Shown piece after piece: positions 46,301 to 58,100 of a stretch of DNA of 64,000 nucleotides. The notes beneath the pieces are model-generated. The model did not search any database, had not been told where the DNA came from, and was given only the letters and a program-made list of their open reading frames with translations. Made by a program: the position numbers and the translations under genes. This DNA is from Diphasiastrum complanatum (taxonomy: Eukaryota; Streptophyta; Lycopodiopsida; Lycopodiales; Lycopodiaceae). Numbering within the stretch: position 1 is the stretch's first letter; each line of letters opens with the position of its first letter. The DNA lies in contig CM055110.1 in NCBI GenBank assembly GCA_029204225.1, positions 18,595,501 through 18,659,500 on the forward strand. Reading direction: 5' to 3'.

Positions 46301-49062
46301 TGTTAGTCGTGATGTGCATTTTGATGAAAAGAATTCATTGGATGTGGCCCCCACTCATATCTTGAAGGGGGACAGCCCACATAGTGTGAATGTTGAAGTT
46401 TTTCCAGATTTGGTACCATCTTCTATTGCTGGAGATAAGGGGCAGCAATCAACCAGTTTCGACCTGCCCAACACCTCATCAAGTTTGGAGCCTGATGTTC
46501 ATCAAGAACCGCCCGTTGTTGCTCAAAGTCAGCCTGCAGGAACTGTTGGACAGCAAGGACCAGTTTTGGAAGATCTTGGACAGCCAAGTGCGGTGTCGGA
46601 GGATCTTGGACAGCAAATTGTAAGAAGAGACATGGCTGTTGGACAGCCCAAAACAGTCCCACGGTGGCTGTTGTCGACTTTGCGGGACAGCTCAAAATCA
46701 GCCTGCAGGAACTGTTGGACAGCAAGGACCAGTTTTGGAAGATCTTGGACAGCCAAGTGCGGTGTCGGAGGATCTTGGACAGCAAATTGTAAGAAGAGGC
46801 ATGGCTGTTGGACAGCCCAAAACAGTCCCACGGTGGCTGTTGTCGACTTTGCGGGACAGCAAAGTAAGTTCATTTTATGATGGAAAGACACGTGCCTCTA
46901 CAAAATCAGTGGACTATGCTGATTTTTCAGATTTTGCTCTTACATCTCATGGAGATGTTGCGGAAGAACCTGTTTTCTATGAGCAGGCCAAGGGAGCAAA
47001 ATGTTGGGAGGATGCGATGCAAGATGAGTATGACTCACTTATGAAGAACCAGATTTGGGTTCTTGTTGCTCTTCCTCATGGAAAGAAGGCAATTGGTTCT
47101 AAATGGGTATACAAAATCAAGTACAAGGCAGATGGTACCATTGAAAGGTACAAGGCAAGGCTCGTTGCCAAAGGCTATGCTCAGCAAAAAGGGATTGATT
47201 ATGAGGAGACTTCTTCTCCTACTGCTCGGATGACTACCGTGAGGGTAGTAACCTCTTTGGCTGCCCACTTTGGTTGGCGTTTGCGGCAACTTGGCATAAA
47301 GACAACATTCCTCAATGGTGATCTCAATGAGGAAGTGTACCTTCAACAACCTGCTGGTGTTTTGGTTGAAGGCCAAGAGGATAAAGTTTGTCTTCTCAAG
47401 AAGGCACTTTATGGACTGAAGCAAGCTTCGAGGATGTGGTGGTATCAAAAGATACATGCCTGCTTTTGTGATCGAGGGTTTACTAATAGTCCTAGCGAAT
47501 CTACTCTTTATGTCAAGCATACTTCAGATTATATCATCATTATTTTGCTTTATGTTGATGATATTATTATTACAGGAAGTAATGAGCAGCAGATTGATGC
47601 CGTAATACTTGATCTTCGTATGGTTTTTGAAACCTCAGATTTAGGCCTATTGCACTTTTATCTTGGTCTTGAATTTGTACAAGAAGGGGCTGGAATTTTC
47701 ATCTCTCAAGAACGCTACATTGGGCAGATTTTGAAGCGGTTCAAGATGGAAGATTGCAAGCCGGTTGCTACACCTATGGAGACAGGTCTGAAATTAAGTA
47801 GTCAAGGTGATGGTGAATCATTTGACACTACTTTATATTGTCAAGCTATTGGCTGTCTTATTTACCTATGTAATTCAAGACCGGACATTTCTTATAGTGT
47901 CTCACTCAGGAGGCAATTCATGCATGCCCCGATGACATCACATTGGAAAGCATTGAAGAGAATCTTTTGATATCTTCAAGGAACAAGAAGTCATGGACTG
48001 GTTTTTCCTGCTTGTGATGATGCATGTTTGGTTGGTTTTAGTGACTCGGATTGGGGTGGAGATCAAGACACTAGACGCTCTACAAGTGGACATTGCTTTT
48101 TCTATGGAAATTCTGCAATTTCTTGGTCAAGTAAAAAGCAGCCCACAGTTGCTACTTCTTCTAGTGAGGCATAATATAGAGCGATATTTTCAGCCACAAC
48201 AGAGTGTTTATGGCTGAGAAGACTACTTGTTGACATGAAGTTTGCCACTCTTATCTTGAGTGATAGTCAAAGTGCTATTGCCATTGCACAGAATCCTATT
48301 TTTCATGCGAGGACGAAGCACATCGAGATCCATTATCACTTTGTTCGGGAGAGACTTCATGATGGCGACATTTTACTTGAGGATAATATTGCAGACCTCT
48401 TCACTAAGCCGTTGGCTAGAGTCATATTTGAAGCTTTATGCAAAGCTTTAAATTTGATACCACGTGTTGGTTTTGTTACATACTGAAGATTTCAATTTTT
48501 GCATTGTCATTTAAGGAGGGTGTTAGAAATAAATGACTATGCTGAAGTTAATCCATAGGTTACTTTGACCCAAAAGGTCGAGATTTGTGTAACCATGGGT
48601 ATTTAGTTATTTAGGCCATCTTAAGTTTGTCTTAAGTTCAGTTGGACCCAATTTTGGTCATGTACTGACTCGTGGGTCCTTAGGGGTCTAATTTTGTTTA
48701 GGGGCCCTATCTTGACTTTTGGGGGTGCCTACATTTAGTAAGTGGTTAACCTTAGGGTTTGGTGGCATTTGGCCACATCCAGGTAGAGTACTTAGATGCT
48801 CATTGTGTATTCCATTTTTACAGTTTGGCTAAGCATTGCTCTCCATTGCTCTTGTTGCTGTTTTCTCTCTCTCTCTCTTAGAGTTGGGCGCCCAGCCTCT
48901 TCTCTCTTGTTTTCTGTGGAGATCAATTGATAACTAGATCTTGGTGACTTGACTCTTGCTTTCCTACACCTCCTCCTTGTGGACAGAACCACACCAACCG
49001 TGGAGGACAGAACCGTGCCAACTGGGTTTTTGTTTAGCATGGTTTTAGTTTCGTTTGTTGTG

Positions 49063-49136
<74 letters not shown>

Positions 49137-52100
49137 ATCAGAGAGCCTGGGAGTTAATACACCTAAATTGGACCATCCTGCACCCAAAACAGTCGGCAAA
49201 CTACACAGTCATAATGCTCTCAATCAGAGCTTTCATTTGATACCCATATTGCATTAAAAAATTTCAAAAAAAAAAATTTGATTCTGCACGATTCTCTGAA
49301 AAACCCGAAACGCGATTCTGAATCGCGGTGCATCTATGCTCACAACCAATGCCTACATCTAGTAACTTTTTTACAATTATTCATCCGAATCAAACTACAA
49401 AGAGATCGACTTCCAAATACACAAAGCAATAAATCCATCTGTAGAACAATATTGCAGATTTAGTCTAGTTATATGGTGTTGTTATCGTTCCAAATATCTA
49501 GGGGGAATATATGGATGATAAGTAAGATGAAAAGAATCGACTATCTTCCCATCTGACTTTTTCATGGTAATGTACAAAGTTCAATCCAGCTTTCTTCAAA
49601 AATTGATAGCTCAACATCATATAAACCCAAATTACTCACAGAGTCAAACCAACAATTGGTGTCCTGTGATTTCAAAAATTTGTCCAGTCATGCATTGTTT
49701 TTCTACCCCTAAACAAAATGTTTCACTCCTGTAGAAGATTATAACCAAGCTTTGTTAATATTTCTACTATCAATCATATGGATTGAATACATAAAGTGCA
49801 TGTCTCTTAGAGTAGAAATTAACCAAAGTTTACATGCACATACAAACACTCCCAAATAAGATCAAAATCTTGATACTTGAGTTGAAATAACGCATTCAAG
49901 GCAACCAACCTTGACGCAAGGAAGAATGTGCTGCATAGCTAGTTGAGGGTTCACTATTCGGCAAAACTTTGTCACCTTACCAGCTGCTGCAATGCGAACT
50001 TCTGCTTCATTGTCTCTTAGAAGTCGAACATATGCAGGGATCAAATCCGTTCTTCATACAAAGAGAAAAATTAGGTACTGAAGAAACGGATTTTTCCTTG
50101 CACTCTTATAGAACACTTATATCTTCACTCACTGAATAATGCTTGCAGGCTATTCAAAAGTACTCAATAAACACTATCCAAATTTCTCCCACAAGGAATT
50201 ATTCATTACCTCACAACAAAATTGACGTGGCTTCCACATAATACATAAAAAATCAGTTCTTGTAACATATGAAATGATCAAACGGATTGGAAGAAGCTTT
50301 GATTGAGGCTTGATGGATGAAAATTCTTGATAGATGCAAAAACTAGATTTTCCATGAGAGCTGTCTCTCAAAAGTACCGACAAACACAAAAGAGCATTAT
50401 TTACAACTAAAGTACACAACTTCTAGTCCTGCTGCAATCACTGTCAGCTATGCACATGGTCAAGCAAATGGAAAATCTATTGAAGTGATGGGAAACCAAG
50501 CAGCCTTAGATCAAAACCTACTCATCTTATGTATAGTTGGGCATGCATGGAGATCCAACAATATAGGCAGTAATCAGAAAGCAGCCAAAAAACTTCTTTT
50601 CTAGGTCGTTATTTGATGCTCCATTTTTTTTCAAATATCAACCAGATAGGCAGGAAAATTGTGTTTTCCCTGTAATATGCGTTGCTCAGAATGGATGAAG
50701 CTAGCAACAGCTGAAGTGTACTAGCAAGAATCCACTCATCTTTGTGAAATTAGAAAAGCCAAGAAAATTTCCAATCTGGATAATTACATTCATCATTCAT
50801 GAGCATCCAATACTACAGTTTCTGCTTTACAAACATGTCATATTCTGCTTAATACTTCACAAACTGTCATATATAATGTGCAATTCTGTCATTAGTGACA
50901 AACTGTTTCCATGCTCCACTACTTGCAGAATCCAAACTGTTCATGTCGGTTAATAAGTTTCCTGTAGATTCCAGCTTCTGATACCTGAATTCACCAATAT
51001 CGCATCTTTAGAGAGCTGTAAAAAGGGTGCTTTGCTGATTAAACAGAATCCCAAGGGGGTGACCCTCTCTCATTTTCATGACTTATTCAGCTTGTTCAGG
51101 AATGAAGGAAACTGTAAACACTTCTTAAGTGAATGAAGTAAACTGTGAACGATTCTAGCTTAAGTTATCTATTGGACATGCTGTTGGCTATTCTGATTAA
51201 AAAAATAACTTCTCTAACCCAACTTGTCATATTAATTCTAAATTCGCTACTTGGTGTAAGGAAACTGAACTCATCAAGAAGAGAATCTTCTCATTAATCA
51301 TCCTGAAATTTGGACATACTCCTTCCACCTTGCGCCCTGATGTCTCATGGTTCATCTATTGATTCTATCCACAATAACATTAGAGTCTAGATCATGCTTC
51401 CATCAAAACGCAGTTCCAAATTTACGGTGAGTTTGGAACGACAGATACTAATCAGAATTTTGTCGACATAATTTTTTAAATGGTTGTGTTTGTGTGTTTT
51501 GATTGACAACAGCTCTTCTTAGTTCTTGATCAATTCAATATAATCACTGATTCTATTTACTTCATGTCTTGGTCTGCTATCTTTTGAATATTGTACTGTG
51601 TTAAGAACTTAAGATTAACCCTTATGCTTTGATTTACATGAGAATTTTTTCAGGTTATGGCTGCACCTCTTACAAAACAAAAACAATCACTTCGCAGGAT
51701 GATTAGACAAGCATTTTATTTTCCCTTTCAGATCTCCCCAACAACAAAAGATCTATTCAAGCAGTCTGCATTCTAGTGCCTCGCATCCTCTTTTAACTTC
51801 ATCATTGCAACCTTTTTTATCTCCATCATTGCATTCCATCCATTTTTATCTTTGTTATTAATTTTGATTTGCATCTGGCGAGATTTTCTTGAAATTCGTG
51901 ATTGATGAGAACACCTGGAATTCGCCTGGCTCGTATCCATTAACCTTGAGGTTTTTCATACTCCAGAGTGCTTTTTCCTGTTTCTCGTCCACTGAGGTTC
52001 ACCAGATCCACAGATTGTGAGCCATTGATCAGTTATCTTCTAAGCTGCCGCCACATTCCTGCTTTAAATCCCCCATCTGCTCCATAATTCACATGATAAT

Positions 52101-55100
52101 GTTCGCCAGTTTGTCTGTTCCTGCCTAATATTGAGGTTCATCCGTTTGTCTGCTCCTGGTCAGTTTCACTGACCTAGACTTACCAATCAACTCAAACTAG
52201 GATTCACTAATCGATTGTCCTAGGTTCTCTAATCAACTGTGATCCAGATGCTCCAGTCAGGGGTTGTGACAGTTTGCAAGTTTCACTGCGAGGACAATAG
52301 CAAAATTTATTACCACATGGCATACAAGAAGTTCCCACTGTTTTAATATACAAGAACAAAAAAAATTGTTACAGGAAAAGTACGGTATGTCCCCAATTTA
52401 GTCTTGCTAATTACCACTTAACTTACATCAGGAGATCCTTGAGAGGAGGTTGGGGGGCTCGATTTAGCTCTAGTAGGATAATAGAGAGGAAAACTACAAC
52501 TGTAGTTAGAGTTGCTTATTTGAGGACAATTAGTGTATGGACATCAGTGGTGGAAATATGCTGATTATAAGGTAGCTCATGGACTGAGGTAATGAAGAGA
52601 GGGCGTGACACCAAGGAATCATCCACCAGGTCGATCTCATGTTGTCAGTATGGTGTGGTGCTGTAGGTGCTCCAATTCGTGAGCTTGGAATCTCTTGAAA
52701 AAGATGGGTTCATGGTAAGGGAAACTGGCTAAGAGTCCACAAAATTGATCTATTGTCCAGTTTCCTATCACTAGCATTGCTTGATAGAGGTATGAGACAC
52801 AAACTTTCAAGTTGACTTCATGTTTGTGGGTATGAAACTCTCATACTATAATCCTTGGATTTTAACTAGTCTAGATTTGCAACTAAAGTGAACATAACTC
52901 ACATAGTTATGCGAGGGCAAAAAGGTCCATTGTGTAAAATACACATGTCTAAGATAATACATACTAACATACAATGCTCATAGAATTGTCCATCTCCAAG
53001 TATGAGAGGGTAAATCAAACATTGTGAGTGCAAGTACCTGCTTCATTTGCTAATGCATTCTGTAGATCTAAACTTCGACAATAATAGAAGGATTAAGTTC
53101 AAGCAAAAACAGGTATATACAACAAACCACTAACACTCAAGTATGCCATGTTATCATTACCTCGGTTCTCCCTCACCTATAGGGTCTATGCACTTGTAAT
53201 CCAACTCAAAACCAAGCAAGTGCACTCAGAATTTCCTTGCACCCCGTTTAGAGGTCCTCGTGCCCAATAATAAATCTACCACAATCTCACCTTTCAGGCA
53301 AAAAGCAGAGAGCAAAAAGAGCATGAAATGCTCACTCTTCTCGAAGCTACCTTGAACTGGTTCATTGGTGCTATCATGCACAGACCACTCTGAATGAGGA
53401 AGATAGTGCATCCATAAATCACTATCAATGCTCAATAGAGCATCGTCAACGATCTTAGAAAAACTAGTTGACAACAACAGAATTTGAACGATACAATCGT
53501 AAAGCACTTCAAGACAAGAAAGTGATTGCTCTCCAAGCTGTACATAGAAATCCAAGAAAAACCATCTAAGTAGCAACTAAGGGGCTCGAGAAGAATCCGC
53601 CCACTATCTAAAAATAGGAGAGAGAAAGTGACCGTCAAAAACAGCAAGTGACCGTAAGACAATTACAAGTTAAAAATTGCACTTTTCCACTCTCTCTCTC
53701 TCAATAATTAACGTGGACAGCCTATCATCAAGTAAACTACTCATTGAACATGCCTCCATTATAGTATAGTTGCTTTCAACCAAGATGCTATAAGCAAGAT
53801 GTAATAAACATGTCCAACAACCTGTTCAACTTTCAAGATATCAACTCAACACGAACTTTACCTGAAATCTTCAAATTTGTCCATGCGTAGTGATTTCGTG
53901 AATCTATCAGCTACTTGCGTAGTGGTGCTACAATGAATCACATCTATGTCCTTCAAACAAAGCTTCTTGTAGAAAGTGATATTTTACTTCTATGTGCTTT
54001 GTTCTAGGACAAAACACAGGATTTTTAGCCAATTTGAATTCCACTCTGACTATCAAGAGATATTTGTACCTTTAGCTTCCTTTATTCCAATCTCTTTAAG
54101 TAGCTCACGTAGCCAAACCGCTTCTTGTGTTGCTGAGCATAAGGCTTTATATTCGGCCTCTGTGGTGGAAAGTGATACGATGTCCTGCATTTTACTTGAC
54201 CAGGAGAAACAACCATTTCCAACATCGAAAGAATAACCAGTACTAGATCTATACTGCCACCCCAATCAGTATCCACATAGCCTTTTAAATCTAATAAGAA
54301 CACTAGAATCTTCAAGATGTACACGAGATTACTATTTCCAAATCTAATATGGAAGTACTGGCCAGATATGCATTCTACTACTTCAACCAATTGGCCATTA
54401 AGCTGCCATTGTCACTACTCTCTGGGCATTTGGTCAGCCTAGACCTATGAGTTTGTTTTGGCATGAACTTGAAGCCTAATTATAAAAATTTCCTGGAAAA
54501 GACTACAAGGAACCAAACGTATGCATCCACGACAAAAACTTTCATGTTGTAATGGACCTCTCAAAGATCCATGAAAATGGCGAATTTCACATCTATGGGA
54601 ATGTGCACTTTTTAATTACTTTTTTTAACAATTTTTGACGCGTTCTTCAGCAGTACGTTCTGGAAAATATGGTACATTCCAAACCAGACTTGGTAGAAAC
54701 GGGTTTCTGAGATCTAATAGAAGAATATTTGGTGATTTAGGTGATAAACTTATCAATGAAGTAAGTTGTTGGGTCCACGAGTTTTGGTCCTTTCATAATT
54801 TGCTGCAATGTGGGTGGTATAGCGTACGAGTTAAATTTACCTTTCAGAACTAAAATGCACAGAGTGTTCCACATTAATCTGCAGAAGAGATGCCTAGGAG
54901 AGAATGCTACCACGTCTATGACCTTACCTCCCCTGGACTTGGATTAAGGTGGGAAGCTTCTTCTTGAACATCAAGCAATCATTGGATTCTGAAGCAGCAA
55001 GTTGAGTGAGGAATGGAATAGAGATATTGCAATACTTGAATTTTAATCAAGTGGAAGAACACGCTATATGACGATACCTCTAGGGTCAAGAGTCCATCTC

Positions 55101-58100
55101 TTGCACAGTGGCCAAAGTGAATTGTGCAAAATTCAAATTTTCCCAATATCCAACGTCAAGAGCCTGCTTCTGGTTTCTTATTTGGCATTTCAAGACGAAA
55201 ACTTTATTCAGGGTGGACAGGGCAATATCTGGTTCTTACCCCTCCATTTTTGGAGCAAAAATAAGTATCAATGATTTCTTCTAAAGAAGTAGAGCAATTA
55301 AGAGTACCTTGAACAACTTGTGAATATAATGGTGGCCCATCCATCTTAAGGTCCTTATGTACTAAGGTAGGACTTAAGTAGTTACTACTAACTACGCAAG
55401 TGACTATATTGACTGGTTAAAACAGTTCCGCAAGGATGAACCTGTGGAGAAGAGAAATCTTCAGGCTCAGATTTACTCCTTCCTCCTTAAGCATTGGAAT
55501 TTCATGATTCTGTGGTGACAATCACATGAGAGTTCTGCATACTCAAAACTCCAGCTAGATTCTCTGATTGGCAACCAACTGTACTTGATTTTCAATTGGT
55601 TCAATACATAATCGTATATCCTATTTTATCTTTCATCTTCTTGTTTTCCTAATTTGGTAGTGTGTTTGAACGTATCCCTTCCTTATTGGGAACATTACAA
55701 GAAAGATGGCTGCATGTCTTACAAAATAGGAACAATCCAATGAATGATTACATTTTTCCTTTTAAAAATGCCCAACAAGAAAACATTAATGTCAACATGT
55801 TCTTCAGTTTTTTGAACTCAGAACAGTACCTTGTGGGTTCAGGACCAACTGCTTCACATAGTTCATATAATTGATTGGCCACCATGAATCGAACTCTCCA
55901 TGACTTGTCCTGCAATGCCACAGCTAATTAGAAAATTGCAATCTAGCAGAGCGTAGAAGATGCCCAAAGTTAATAGCTTGAATTAAACAGATAATGATGG
56001 TCAGCAAGAGGAGCAGTTTAAAACAGCAAGAAATCTCAAATCTCAAGAAAATATATTTGATATTTTCTTTTGTGACTCCTCATAAGAATGAATTACATTT
56101 TAGTGCACTGAAGTTAACTGTAGTCTGTTAGTCGATTATCTAAATTCTAATTACTAATTAGGAATATCAGGATTCAAGATTTAGGATTCAGTAGTTAGTA
56201 GTTACTAATGGGTTTTACAATTTTGATTGGTATTTAATGTATTATGTTAGTAGTAACAACTTACATATAGAATGAATGATGAATGATGAATCTAAGTTTC
56301 TAACCTAAATTTTTTTGGCTTTAGCCTTTCTCAAACATTGTCATAACCTTCTTGTTTATTCTTTTAAGTTTTCTCCGATCTCGACATTGCAATTTGCAAA
56401 TAAGTTTGAACTTCAACTTTCAACTTTGAAACAAAATTACAATCTATAGCCCTGACTCCTACGGTCTAGACTCTACCTAGCTACCATTTAATATCCATAA
56501 TACATAATACATATTAATAATCAGACTAGTCAGTGACTCAGTGCCAAGTGGTCACTAGTAACTAGTTAGTAGTCATTGGTCAGTGGTCACTATCATAATT
56601 TATCAGGATTCAGCTCTGAGCTCAAGCCTCAAATTTCAGTTATACTCCTAATTTCTAAACCCTAAGTTTCAAGTTTGAAGTGGCAACTTCCAACTCCAGA
56701 GTCCAAACTCCACAGTCTCCTTAGCAAGTAGATCCTTGTACCCAGGACACGGTTAACAACTCACTGCAGTTCTCTTAAGACTTAAACTTGGGTCATTATG
56801 TTTTGATACGACAGGCCACAGGTCGCAAGAGATCTGATTATCCTGATTCCTGATATCTGTAAATTTAGAGGAAATTGTGTAGCTATTAGGTATTGTACAG
56901 TGAATATATGACTTGTACATCAGATAAAATCATTTTTTTTTAAATGGAAAAGACAGGTTCGAACCGTTTTCCGATTCGAACCTGGCCTGCCGGTTCAAAC
57001 CTCAAAGAATCGGTTCAGTTCGGCCGGTTCGAATCGACTTGTTCGAATCGGGGTGTAACCTTGCACCACAAAGAGATTAGATTTTAAAATCCATTGCATC
57101 ACTTAATCAGAGATAACATTAAGGATCCAGGATTCATTCTTTTATAAAGGGAGATCATAGAAAGCCAATAGACTGGGTCAAACATGGAAAAGAAACTGCA
57201 CAACCAGCCTTGAGTTTAAACTTGGACAAGGTCGGAAGGCCGATGCGTTTGATTTTGTTAATAACAGTCAAAATCACCAGAAACCTAGTTTATCCTGAGA
57301 TTGGGAGCCAAATTTCAATTCCAAAAAGTGATTATGGAATCTCTACTTCTAACAAGCATTTGAAGTAAAACTAAGCCTTTTCCACAGCAATGGATGCTTG
57401 AGAATTCCACTTCCAAAGTGGTAAATATTTATGGTCAGATTGGGCACCAGCTATGATCAAGGGCCCCGGATGGCAACATCAGATACGTACAATCATTCAA
57501 GAGTGACAGAAACACAAGGGGAGACACTCAAAAGACAATGGCATGGCCATAAAACTAGAAAAAATAAACCCTCACACAGAATATCCAGCATGCTTGGAGA
57601 AGAACATGCAAGCAGGTATTCATAAAACGGAGACAAAAGCCATAAGGTAACTGTTATGCAATGTTCTGTTTTTTGTGAACGAAGCTCTGAAGTTAGGTAG
57701 ATGTAATTTCGCCAAAAGCTTTCAGTAATATTTGAAATAGTATCAGGAGTAATTGCAACAAGTCGATAGAACATGCTCTTAAGGAATCATACCTCAAGTA
57801 AAACAACTTCAAAACTTCATCCTTTAAACTTTTACTGGAAAAAAAGATATTAAAAATCACTTCACAGCACCCCCGTATAGTAAATGTCTCATTGAAAATG
57901 TTGGGAGCCCATACATATCACAAAAATTAAGGAGATTGTACCTGGGAAAAATTCAAGATGACTGGAAGTATATTTGCTACACAGTCTTGAGGCTCAAGTA
58001 GTTTCCCAACTGCCGCACATCCTTCCACGGCCAGAAGCCTCACAGAATCTTGATCTACATGAAATGTGGAATAAGCAGAAGAACAGGTAAGGAATTTATT

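Larger units (their letters stand above)
42936..48968 (+). mobile_element. Ty1/copia retrotransposon, near full length, coding region disabled (6.0 kb)
   Basis: LTRs 42936-43412 and 48521-48968 (TGTTAG...CCTACA), a primer site right after the left LTR, and purine tract AAGGAGGG before the right one. CCTC flanks both outer ends, four bases of a probable 5-bp duplication. All copia domains are present in order but split by frameshifts, stops and a 169-bp duplication. It lies in the intron between exons d and e of the PP2A gene, opposite to its direction. Confidence 0.92.

Noticed and set aside
42936-48968. Endogenous pararetrovirus instead of copia
   Set aside because: Domain order protease-integrase-RT-RNase H, TG...CA LTRs and tRNA-Met primer site are those of Ty1/copia; no movement or coat protein domain is present.
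49066-49131. AG tract as a CRISPR or structured array
   Set aside because: A plain dinucleotide microsatellite, with no repeat-spacer structure.
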